A stretch of DNA of 34,040 nt from an uncultured Prevotellaceae bacterium (GTDB taxonomy: Bacteria > Bacteroidota > Bacteroidia > Bacteroidales > Bacteroidaceae), in contig USTH01000015.1 in NCBI GenBank assembly GCA_900557555.1, positions 1 to 34,040 on the forward strand. Direction: 5' to 3'. The position numbers were made by a program, and so were the translations under genes. Below, one piece after another: positions 25,410-32,499 of this stretch (its first letter is position 1; each line of letters opens with the position of its first letter). The notes beneath the pieces were generated by a model. That model ran no database searches and had not been told where the DNA came from. It worked only from the letters and a program-made list of their open reading frames with translations.

Positions 25410-25631
25410 ATGTATTGGACACTTGAACTTGCATCAAAACTTGAAGATGCACCATGGCCGGCAACAAAAGAAGAACTTATCGACTATGCCATGCGTTCGG
25501 GAGCCCCAATGGAGGTGGTTGAAAACCTTCAAGAGCTTGAAGACGAAGGCGAAGCATACGAAACAATAGAAGACATCTGGCCTGACTATCCCACCAAAGA
25601 AGACTTCTTCTTTGATGAGGACGAATATTAA
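25410..25631 (+). CDS. DUF2795 family small acidic protein
   Basis: The 73-aa protein starts MYWTLELASKLEDAPWPATK and contains the DUF2795-like helices EELIDYAMRSGAPMEVVENL, then a very acidic tail ending FFFDEDEY. This small soluble protein is widely conserved in Bacteroidales; its function is not known to me. The frame is open 11 codons upstream, but the ATG at 25410 gives the family's usual start. Its last codons and terminator are duplicated at 30917-31062. Confidence 0.88.
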   Translation: MYWTLELASKLEDAPWPATKEELIDYAMRSGAPMEVVENLQELEDEGEAYETIEDIWPDYPTKEDFFFDEDEY

Positions 25632-25746
25632 TCGCTCACACAAACAAACTGCTTAAAGCGTATAACATAAGCGGTATAGGAATTGTATTACAACATTCCT
25701 ATACCGCTTTTTTTCGGTCTTTTACCGCCCACACAAACAGCCGAAT
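25603..25746. repeat. Left copy of the duplicated DUF2795 3' end and terminator
   Basis: This segment aligns along its length with 30917-31062. A 29-base core (25615-25643 and 30926-30954) is identical. It spans the last codons of the gene, the stop and the following bases. Differences elsewhere are a few substitutions and small indels. The pair brackets the AT-rich restriction-modification region. Confidence 0.85.
25669..25714 (+). terminator. Terminator of the DUF2795 gene
   Basis: A perfect 15-bp stem (25669-25683 with 25695-25709) has an 11-nt loop and ends in a run of seven T. It starts 37 bases after the stop codon. Confidence 0.9.
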
Positions 25747-25765
25747 CTGGCTATATTTTGAAGAA

Positions 25766-25799
25766 TTAAACCCAAATCCTAATTACCGATTTGGTTTAA
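25766..25799. repeat. Dispersed intergenic motif, copy 5, palindromic
   Basis: CCTAATTACCGATTTGG then TTTAA (25778-25799) matches copy 4 with one substitution and one missing G. With the preceding TTAAACCCAAAT it forms an imperfect 34-bp palindrome. The remainder of 25800-25880 shows nothing recognisable. Confidence 0.65.
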
Positions 25800-25885
25800 G
25801 ATCGTAAATACTTGCACGAGGAAAACTTATAGAAGATAATCGGACGTAAATGCTTAAGAGTATCTTATTTTCTTTCCTAATTTTG

Positions 25886-25916
25886 TTGGGGAAGTGAAGC
25901 GTTATCACTATATTTG
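25886..25916 (+). promoter_or_regulatory. Promoter of the restriction-modification operon
   Basis: TTG (25886-25888) and TATATTTG (25909-25916) are separated by 20 bases, a good fit to the Bacteroidetes -33/-7 arrangement. The ATG is 45 bases downstream of the -7 box. Confidence 0.65.
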
Positions 25917-25960
25917 CACAAATCTGCGAGAATTTCCTTAGCAATAATACTTGGAATTAA

Positions 25961-26872
25961 ATGAAAAGATTAAACACATATCCAGCAAGGCCATTTGTCA
26001 AGTGGGTTGGAGGGAAAACTCAACTTCTTGATGATATAAAAAAAACTCTACCTCGCGATTTATCACGTAGGAATGAGATGACGTATGTCGAACCATTTGT
26101 TGGGGGAGGAGCTGTATTGTTTTGGATTTTACAAGAATACCCAAACATCACAAGAGCTGTTATAAATGACATCAATGCAGAATTGATCTGTACATATCGA
26201 GTAATAAAATATGATGTCGAAAATTTAATTCTCGAATTGAGCCGACTTCAAAATGAATATCTTCCACTTAATGAAGTTGATAGAAAAAAGTATTTTCTTG
26301 CTCAACGTGAGCGTTTTAACGAAAGAGACACATCAGAGGTTGAAATCGCTGCACTCTTTATTTTTTTGAATCGTACTTGTTTCAATGGGTTGTATCGTGT
26401 AAACTCTAAAGGCAAGTTCAATGTTCCACATGGAAGATATGCAAATCCTAAAATTTGTGATGAGGAGACATTAAGAGCAGATTCTGCCGTCCTTCAGCGA
26501 GTTGAAATTCTTTGTGGTGATTTTGCACAAACTAGTAAATATGCCCATGATAATGTTTTGTTTTATTTTGACCCTCCATACCGTCCTCTGACAGATACTT
26601 CTGCATTTACATCTTACGCTAAAGAAGGTTTTGATGATGCCGAACAGATACGTTTGCGCGATTTTTGTGATTTAATTGCAAAGCAAAAATCTTTATTCGT
26701 GGCAAGTAATTCAGATCCGTTAAACGTGGATAATGAAGACGTTTTTTTTGATCATCTTTATAAGATGTTCTCTATTAAACGTGTATCTGCTGCAAGGATG
26801 ATAAATTCAAAGGGAAATGGACGTGGTGCTATTTCTGAAATAATGATTTCAAATGTTGCTAATACTTACTGA
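25961..26872 (+). CDS. dpnM: DNA adenine methylase, Dam/M.DpnII type (GATC)
   Basis: The 303-aa D12-class (alpha-group) N6-adenine methyltransferase has PFVKWVGGKTQLL (11-23), the SAM site FVGGGAV (46-52) and the catalytic DPPY (204-207). FLNRTCFNGLYRVNSKGKFN (135-154) is the family's typical target-recognition segment. By its partner endonuclease the target should be GATC. It would protect host DNA as the first gene of a three-gene operon. It overlaps the endonuclease frame slightly. Base composition is much more AT-rich than sbcC upstream. Confidence 0.95.
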   Translation: MKRLNTYPARPFVKWVGGKTQLLDDIKKTLPRDLSRRNEMTYVEPFVGGGAVLFWILQEYPNITRAVINDINAELICTYRVIKYDVENLILELSRLQNEYLPLNEVDRKKYFLAQRERFNERDTSEVEIAALFIFLNRTCFNGLYRVNSKGKFNVPHGRYANPKICDEETLRADSAVLQRVEILCGDFAQTSKYAHDNVLFYFDPPYRPLTDTSAFTSYAKEGFDDAEQIRLRDFCDLIAKQKSLFVASNSDPLNVDNEDVFFDHLYKMFSIKRVSAARMINSKGNGRGAISEIMISNVANTY

Positions 26873-26873
26873 C

Positions 26874-27731
26874 ATGAGGGACTTTGACGCTTGGCTTGCT
26901 GGTTTCAGACCATCTATTGCCGATTATAAATATTATGTTGATTTTGATAAGGTATTTAATAATGTGGAAGCTATTAAAATTCCACTCAATATCTTGAATT
27001 CGCTTATTGGCTCCAAGAATATCGAGGATGAATTCAGGAATATTTTGGTACAATATCCAGAAACATTAAAATGTATCCCTATTCTTTTAGCTAAGCGTGA
27101 GCTTGATATTATGGCTATGGATGAAGAAGGACAGATTGATTTTCATTTTGACAAACCCAATTGTACGAATGAAGATTATGTCAAATTCATGCGAAAGACT
27201 GGCCTTTTTGATTTGATGGAAAATCATATTGTCAATAATCTTGTGGATTACGTGACCGGTATAGAAACGGGACTTGACTCCAATGGACGCAAGAATCGTG
27301 GCGGTCATCTCATGGAGAATCTTGTGGAAAGTTTTCTTTGCAAAGCTGGACTCGTGAAAGAAAAATCATATTTCAAGGAAATGTATATCCATGAGATTGA
27401 GGCTAAATGGGGAATAGATTTGTCTTCTATTTCCAATAATGGTGGTGCGGAAAAAAGATTTGATTTTGTTGTAAAAGGAAAGAACACTGTTTATGGCATA
27501 GAAACAAACTTTTATACAAGCAGAGGTTCCAAGTTAAATGAAACGGCACGTAGTTACAAAACTATCACCATGGAAACCAAAGAGCTGGGATATTTCAAAT
27601 TTGTTTGGTTCACCGATGGTTGTGGCTGGCGCAGTGCAAAGAATAATTTGAAAGAAACCTTTGATGTGTTGGAACACCTTTATAATATTGCAGATCTTGA
27701 AAATGGAATAATTCCAAAAGTTCTTATCTAA
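26874..27731 (+). CDS. dpnB: DpnII-type restriction endonuclease (GATC)
   Basis: The 285-aa enzyme should cut unmethylated GATC in double-stranded DNA. I recognise the DpnII/MboI family along its length: FDAWLAGF, NILNSLIGSKNIEDEF, LVDYVTGIETGLDSNGRKNR and RSYKTITMETKELG. A likely catalytic core is RFDFVVK followed by GIETNFYTSRGSKLNETARS. The ATG at 26874 lies just after the dam-type stop; an in-frame ATG at 26853 would overlap the previous gene by 20 bp and is the alternative. The second methylase ATG follows the stop without any gap. Confidence 0.95.
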   Translation: MRDFDAWLAGFRPSIADYKYYVDFDKVFNNVEAIKIPLNILNSLIGSKNIEDEFRNILVQYPETLKCIPILLAKRELDIMAMDEEGQIDFHFDKPNCTNEDYVKFMRKTGLFDLMENHIVNNLVDYVTGIETGLDSNGRKNRGGHLMENLVESFLCKAGLVKEKSYFKEMYIHEIEAKWGIDLSSISNNGGAEKRFDFVVKGKNTVYGIETNFYTSRGSKLNETARSYKTITMETKELGYFKFVWFTDGCGWRSAKNNLKETFDVLEHLYNIADLENGIIPKVLI

Positions 27732-28613
27732 ATGCCAACGTCCTATTATAAGTCAGAGAACAAGGATTTTACCCTTTTGAAAGGAGATTGTATCGAACTG
27801 TTGAATTCATTTGATTTTAAGTTCGATATGATTTTTGCTGACCCTCCTTATCATCTTTCCAATGGAGGAATCAGTGTTCAAAGCGGTAAAATGGTATCTG
27901 TCAATAAGGGCAATTGGGACAAGTCCAATGGATATGAGGAAGATTACCTGTTTGATAAATCTTGGATTTCTGCTTGCCGGAATAAGTTGAAATCCAATGG
28001 AACGATTTGGATAAGTGGTACATATCATAATATTTTCTCTGTGGCACGATGTCTTGCAGAGTTAGGATTTAAAATCTTAAACTGCATCACTTGGGAGAAA
28101 ACAAATCCACCACCAAATCTGTCCTGTAAATATTTTACTCACTCGGCAGAATATATTCTTTGGGCACGTAAGGAACAAAAAGTGCCTCATTATTTCAATT
28201 ATAAGTTAATGAAAAAGATTAATGGCGGCACTCAAATGCGTGATGTCTGGAGACTGCCAGCAATCGCATCATGGGAAAAGTCGTGTGGGAAACATCCTAC
28301 ACAAAAACCATTGTGTGTTCTTTCTCGTATCATTCAGGCATCAACTCTTTCTGGCGCATGGATTTTGGATCCATTCACAGGTAGTAGTACGACAGGTATT
28401 GCTGCAAATCTATTGGGACGCCGATTCCTTGGCATAGACCAAAATGAGGAATTCCTAGAACTGAGCAAGACTCGTCGTGAGGAGATTAACGATGTGTCAA
28501 AACGAACATCATATTTGGATAAACTTCAAAAGCAAGCACAACTGTTTGAAGATAACGGAATTCAAGTTCTTAATGAACCTCTTGTAGAATATAGGAAGGA
28601 TCTGCCGTTTTAA
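27732..28613 (+). CDS. dpnA: Second GATC methyltransferase, M.DpnA-like (beta class)
   Basis: The 293-aa beta-class amino-methyltransferase has DPPY (37-40) before the SAM-binding DPFTGSSTTG (about 212-221). Family-typical segments are HLSNGGISVQSGK, WEKTNPPPNLSCKYFTHS and GKHPTQKPL. In Streptococcus pneumoniae DpnA also methylates single-stranded GATC DNA and thereby protects incoming transforming or plasmid DNA; the same role here is inference. The gene order methylase-nuclease-methylase differs from pneumococcal dpnM-dpnA-dpnB. The ATG directly abuts the previous stop. The C-terminal 40 residues extend beyond the conserved domain. Confidence 0.94.
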   Translation: MPTSYYKSENKDFTLLKGDCIELLNSFDFKFDMIFADPPYHLSNGGISVQSGKMVSVNKGNWDKSNGYEEDYLFDKSWISACRNKLKSNGTIWISGTYHNIFSVARCLAELGFKILNCITWEKTNPPPNLSCKYFTHSAEYILWARKEQKVPHYFNYKLMKKINGGTQMRDVWRLPAIASWEKSCGKHPTQKPLCVLSRIIQASTLSGAWILDPFTGSSTTGIAANLLGRRFLGIDQNEEFLELSKTRREEINDVSKRTSYLDKLQKQAQLFEDNGIQVLNEPLVEYRKDLPF

Positions 28614-28715
28614 TATTCATGTAGCCGTTACGGGTTGTAAAAAATATTCAAGAGTGTGTATGTAAGAATTATTTGAATAACTTACTAATGGAGAAGATGT
28701 AAGACAATAAACTGA

Positions 28716-28723
28716 TATATTTG
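28716..28723 (+). promoter_or_regulatory. -7 box upstream of the AAA ATPase gene
   Basis: TATATTTG matches TAnnTTTG, 120 bases before the ATG at 28844. No -33 box is evident. The leader contains AGACACA and TGTGTCT as a widely spaced inverted pair. Confidence 0.4.
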
Positions 28724-28843
28724 CAAAACTCAAAGGTCTGAAGACTTGACTAAGACACACTGATTGAAATACTAACGCGACTGGTGTACTAATGTGTCTC
28801 AGCTACAAGAGAGAAAACGAATTAAGTAAATTGCGAAGAGGAC

Positions 28844-30199
28844 ATGAAGATAAGAAAGCTAAAATATAATAACCATAAGGCATTGGGAAATTTGGAGTTG
28901 GATTTTGTAAATCCTGCAACAGACCAACCTTACAATACTATTGTATTAGTGGGAGAAAACGGAACTGGTAAAACAACCATATTAAAGACTATTAGTGATT
29001 ATATCAATGGCATAACTCTACAGCCGTTTGATTATATTGAATATGAGACAAATGGTGGTAAGTTCCGTATAGAACCATTACCAAAAAGGAATAAGACTTT
29101 TCATAAGAGGACGGACTTAATGACAGGTGAAGAGGAAGAGGTTGCAAGAGATAATAATAATAATGCGGAAATCATGCGGTCGGATAAAAATGATATGAGG
29201 CATTATGCATGCGCATTTTCAAAAGCTCGCGCTGATTTTAAGACCGTTAAAATAAGTAACGTGTCAACAAAAACGCTAGATTCTGAAATACACGATAATG
29301 ACAATGAAGATAATTACACATCGTTGAAACAGCTAATTGTTGATATAGATAATCAAGATAATTCAGAATAAACTCAGCGGAACAAGACCAATAGGCTGGA
29401 TTACGCACAGTTCTGGCCGACATCAAGAATGTATAGATTTTCTAATGCGTTCAATACTTTCTTCGGAAAAATTAGTTTTGACAGGATCGAGGATGTTGAC
29501 AACGAAAAAGTAATCATATTTAAGAAAAACGGCAAAGATATTCCTATAGATGAATTGAGTACAGGAGAAAAGCAAATAGTTTTTCGTGGAGCTTTTTTGT
29601 TGAAAAATAATGGAAAGATGGACGATGGTACAGCTTTTATTGATGAACCAGAACTAAGTATGCATCCATTATGGCAACAAAAAATACTGGATTATTTCCG
29701 AAATCTATATAAAGATATCGTAGGAAAACAAAAAGCGCAGTTGTTTTTCGCTAGCCACTCAGAGTATGTTGTAGCTTCTGCTCTCAAAGATCCAGGAGAA
29801 GTCCTTGTAATAGTGCTAACGGAGAACGAAGGTGTTATCTCGTCAAAAAGAATAACAACACCAATAGTACTGCCGACCATTGTTGCATCAGAAGTGAATT
29901 ATGCAGCTTTTGATATACCTACAATTGATTATCATATAGCTTTGTATGGAGCTATCCAGGCTAAATATAATAAACAAAGGATTGCTGATTGCGACACTTT
30001 TATAGAGGGTTGTGCATGCTATGACAAACAACAACATGAAAGTATAACAACTAACCCGAAAAGCGGGACACAATATAAGACTTTGCCAACAAAAGTGAGA
30101 AATGGAATAGACCATCCAGATACAGCACCGCAATATTCAGAGGAAGAGATGAAAACTTCCATCAATCTAATGAGAGATATTTTGATGAATGTACCGTAA
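28844..30199 (+). pseudogene. AAA/ABC-type ATPase with HEPN-like C terminus, split by an in-frame TAA
   Basis: Two open segments (28844-29371, 29429-30199) lie in the same frame and are separated by one TAA at codon 176 (29369-29371). Reading through it gives a continuous 452-codon frame that continues TQRNKTNRLDYAQFWPTSR. The product would be an OLD/RecF-like ATPase: Walker A GENGTGKTT (37-45), signature LSTGEKQIV, Walker B FIDEPELSMHP and H-loop FFASHSEYV. A C-terminal domain ends in TLPTKVRNGIDHPD, where RNGIDH (about R419 to H424) fits the HEPN ribonuclease pattern Rx4H. Such ATPase-nuclease fusions occur in anti-phage and toxin systems. The stop may be an inactivating mutation, a sequencing error or a readthrough site. 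The ATG at 29429 could yield the C-terminal half alone. Confidence 0.75.
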
Positions 30200-30219
30200 A
30201 ATATTATTCCTACATTCGA

Positions 30220-30329
30220 GGTAGTGTAAACTAAACTGTGCCAAGTTATTTTATGGAGCTGATTTGAAACCTCAATATTTCCAAATAGCTCCGTTAAATT
30301 ATCAATATAGTCAAAGAACTCGGTAGTGT
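30220..30329. repeat. Possible insertion-sequence remnant
   Basis: GGTAGTGT occurs at 30220-30227 and 30322-30329. Between them GGAGCT-ATTTG (30255-30266, one bulged G) pairs with CAAAT-AGCTCC (30282-30292). The sequence style (TAGTGTAAACTAAACTGTGCCAAG) recalls ends of Bacteroidetes insertion sequences, but no transposase is present. Confidence 0.35.
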
Positions 30330-30336
30330 CAATTAA

Positions 30337-30756
30337 ATGGATATAAATACTATGGATTTATCTCTCATTATTAGTGCCGCAGCCATAATATGCACAATAT
30401 GCGGTTGGTTTGTAATTCATATCATGTCTCAACGTAGGGACTTCATAAACAAAAAGAAAGAAATCAGGATTTCATATCTAATTGACGCTTTTCGCCGTAT
30501 AGAAGATGCGTCGCAGCGAAGAGATAATGATAAACTTCTTCAATTAGAATCAGCCATTGCGGATATACAGTTATTTGGAACGAAGAAACAGGTTGAGTTA
30601 TCAAGAAAGTTTGCTATGGAATTCGCGCATAGTAGCAATGCAGATGTTACGCCTTTACTATATAATCTTCGCGATGATTTAAGAAAAGAATTGAACTTAG
30701 AAGCCCTAAATAATACTCAGTGGATATGTTTAAGAATAACAAACAAGGCTATATAA
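30337..30756 (+). CDS. Small single-TM protein, unknown function
   Basis: The 139-aa protein has one N-terminal membrane helix (about residues 8-30: LSLIISAAAIICTICGWFVI). A charged cytoplasmic helical region follows, RRDFINKKKEIRISYLIDAFRRIED, then LESAIADIQLFGTKKQVELSRKF. It belongs to a type of short conserved hypothetical membrane protein I recognise from bacterial accessory regions but cannot name. It is 137 bp downstream of the ATPase gene and in the same orientation. An alternative start is M6 at 30352. Confidence 0.78.
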   Translation: MDINTMDLSLIISAAAIICTICGWFVIHIMSQRRDFINKKKEIRISYLIDAFRRIEDASQRRDNDKLLQLESAIADIQLFGTKKQVELSRKFAMEFAHSSNADVTPLLYNLRDDLRKELNLEALNNTQWICLRITNKAI

Positions 30757-30916
30757 GATCACATTAATATATAAGTATGTAATTTATTGATATAACGAGT
30801 ATAATTTGTTTGTCCACCCATTTCCTCCCATCGCCTCAGACTGTCTCAGATGGCGCGGTTTGTTTGCGCAAATTTCATTAATTATCACATAATATATTTA
30901 CAATCAATACAGATAA

Positions 30917-31062
30917 ACTTCTTCAATGAGGACGAATATTAATCGCTCACACAACCAAACAAACTGCTTAAAGCGTAGAAACATAAGCGGTATAGGAATT
31001 GTATTATAACATTCCTATACCGCTTTTTTCGGTCTTTTACCGCCCACACAAACCGCCCGAAT
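30917..31062. repeat. Right copy of the duplicated DUF2795 3' end and terminator
   Basis: The copy begins with remains of the gene's last codons: read in frame, 30916-30942 gives NFFNEDEY and a stop, against DFFFDEDEY in the intact gene. The following intergenic sequence and terminator are homologous to 25632-25746. No homology to the rest of the gene is seen before 30916. The adjoining gap 30757-30916 shows no gene. Confidence 0.85.
30985..31029 (+). terminator. Terminator, right copy
   Basis: The same 15-bp stem as at 25669 (30985-30999 with 31011-31025) has one changed loop base and a run of six T. It may end transcripts leaving the island. Confidence 0.85.
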
Positions 31063-31126
31063 TTGAGGCAGCGGGAAAACCATTGGGACAAAGGCACAGA
31101 GTGGCTAATATGGCAACGTTGCCGTG

Positions 31127-31212
31127 TTCTGCTAACTAGTGGACTCGTGTCAGCTAAGTTAGTGGACTATTGTCAGCTAGGTTAGTGGACAATAGTCCAC
31201 TAGTTAGCAGAA
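31127..31212. repeat. Nested inverted and tandem repeat
   Basis: A perfect 19-bp inverted repeat (31127-31145 with 31194-31212) encloses two tandem 23-bp units (31149-31171, 31172-31194; 20 of 23 identical), each containing TTAGTGGAC. A partial third unit precedes them. The last unit also forms a short hairpin, TAGTGGAC-AATA-GTCCACTA (31183-31202). Confidence 0.8.
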
Positions 31213-31310
31213 TGACAATTGTTTGGGTCACGGCATTATGAGATTGTTCTTGTGTGTTGCCGTGTACGCTTGTTATTATATGTACAAATTATGTAGCTGT
31301 GGGGAAACGT

Positions 31311-31364
31311 GAACTGCACCCCAAAAGTCACACAAAAACTTTTGGGGTGCAGTTCTCTTTTTTT
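31311..31364 (+). terminator. Strong hairpin with T-run, no upstream plus-strand gene
   Basis: A perfect 18-bp stem (31311-31328 with 31338-31355) has a 9-nt loop, then TCTTTTTTTT. It is oriented for plus-strand transcription, yet the nearest plus-strand gene ends at 30756. It lies about 60 bp beyond the last minus-strand PepSY-like gene and may also end that transcript less efficiently. Confidence 0.75.
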
Positions 31365-31425
31365 TAACTTACAGCCTGTAAGTATTCAATGAAATATCAT
31401 TCAATAAACTTGAGATTATTACTTT

Positions 31426-31926
31426 TCAAAGCTTACTTACCGGCCAGTGTGTGTCATCCTTATCGCCACTGACATCGCGTTTATCCAATACATTACCGTC
31501 CTGATCGTAGAACAGTTGATATTCCTGATTTCCATTCTCCACTTCTATAACATACTGTATAGGTTGTTCCGGATACTCAAGCATATCAATATCCTCCAGT
31601 TTCCACGCAGCATATTCCCCGCCCTTGAAAGCGGTTTGCACCGCAGCAGGTAATCCCTCCCAGGAAGTATCCACTTCAGTTAGTTTCCATGTGGCCTGAG
31701 TGTCGTACCACACATCCATTTCGCTACCATTCATCCAACAGTCGGCTACAAAATAACTGCCTTTCCGTTCCCACTCAATGCCCGTAGCAGCAGGATATTT
31801 ATCCTTGAGAGCCTTCGACACTGCATCGGGAACGGTTATATTGTCATTTTTATCATCATCATCACACGCGCTGAAAGCCATTGCAGCAATGAACATCATC
31901 GCCAACATTTGAAATTTTATCTTCAT
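31426..31926 (-). CDS. PepSY-like (DUF2874) lipoprotein
   Basis: The 166-aa protein has a lipoprotein signal peptide ending FSAC (C21), followed by DDDDKND. The acidic run directly after the cysteine resembles the Bacteroidetes surface-export signal, so the protein may face outward. Two PepSY-like repeats follow: VSKALKDKYPAATGIEWERK with FVADCW, and a second beta-rich half with YVIEVENGNQEYQLFYDQDG. Such proteins are thought to bind or restrain partners in the envelope; the exact role is unknown. It is the last gene of the minus-strand set, 40 bp after its paralogue-like neighbour. Confidence 0.88.
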   Translation of the reverse strand: MKIKFQMLAMMFIAAMAFSACDDDDKNDNITVPDAVSKALKDKYPAATGIEWERKGSYFVADCWMNGSEMDVWYDTQATWKLTEVDTSWEGLPAAVQTAFKGGEYAAWKLEDIDMLEYPEQPIQYVIEVENGNQEYQLFYDQDGNVLDKRDVSGDKDDTHWPVSKL

Positions 31927-31966
31927 ACTATATCATTAATTTTAAGTTATACATCCGATATTGCAA

Positions 31967-32407
31967 TCAATCGTCCATACTGACAAACTGTCCTTTTTTG
32001 TTGAACTTCAAAGAGTAGTCATTGGCCAGCTCCACTTCCACTCCGCTACGTCCGCGTTCAATCTTCGTAATAATCTCCTGTGGGAAATTCATTTTCACAT
32101 ATTCTTTTACAGATGCCGGAATCAGCGCCGCAGGTACGGCTGCTTTCTTGCAGTCTACGTCAGTCCAGTTGCCGTTGCTGTCAAAGTCAATCTCCGTACG
32201 GTCGGTCAACAGCACCTCATAGCTTTTTGATCCCAATATTCCGGTCTCGATCTTGATATGCGATATTTGCGGTTTGGTGAAATACTGGTTGATGAAATTA
32301 CGGGCAGTCAAAGGCAGCTGCTTGGCATCGCGTGTAATCACATCACCGGCAAATGCCATTTGAACGGTTGCAAGAACCAGCACAAGAATAGACAATACTT
32401 TCTTCAT
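31967..32407 (-). CDS. PepSY-like (DUF2874) periplasmic protein
   Basis: The 146-aa protein has a cleavable signal peptide (about 1-20, ATVQMAFA) and no lipobox. Two PepSY-like units are visible: LPLTARNFINQYFTKPQISHIKIE with YEVLLTDRTEIDFDSNGNW, and IPASVKEYVKMNFPQEIITKIER with VELANDYSLKFNKKGQF. The DxxGxW and KKGQF turns are typical of the family. It lies 92 bp downstream of the histidine kinase and 40 bp upstream of the lipoprotein gene. Confidence 0.9.
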   Translation of the reverse strand: MKKVLSILVLVLATVQMAFAGDVITRDAKQLPLTARNFINQYFTKPQISHIKIETGILGSKSYEVLLTDRTEIDFDSNGNWTDVDCKKAAVPAALIPASVKEYVKMNFPQEIITKIERGRSGVEVELANDYSLKFNKKGQFVSMDD

Positions 32408-32499
32408 AATCGTTATTTTTTAATGTTACTAAGTTTGTTTGTATCATTCACACTACAAATAACGACAGGGAAACTGGAAAGATTTGGGAATAATCAGCG

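Larger units (their letters stand above)
25747..30916. mobile_element. Accessory defence island between duplicated gene ends
   Basis: The segment is visibly more AT-rich than both flanks and uses different codons. It contains a DpnII-type restriction-modification system, an AAA/HEPN-like ATPase gene and a small membrane protein gene. It is bracketed by two copies of the DUF2795 gene's 3' end with its terminator. No integrase, transposase or conjugation gene is present. It could be a cargo region inserted by homologous recombination at a shared terminator, or the remains of an integrative element with the flanks as attachment-site scars. Confidence 0.6.

Noticed and set aside
28614..28843. Retron-like or other structured RNA before the ATPase gene
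   Set aside because: No reverse transcriptase is present and only a weak, widely spaced inverted pair is seen.
25961..30199. GATC avoidance within the restriction island
   Set aside because: GATC sites are readily seen in the island, so there is no visible depletion.
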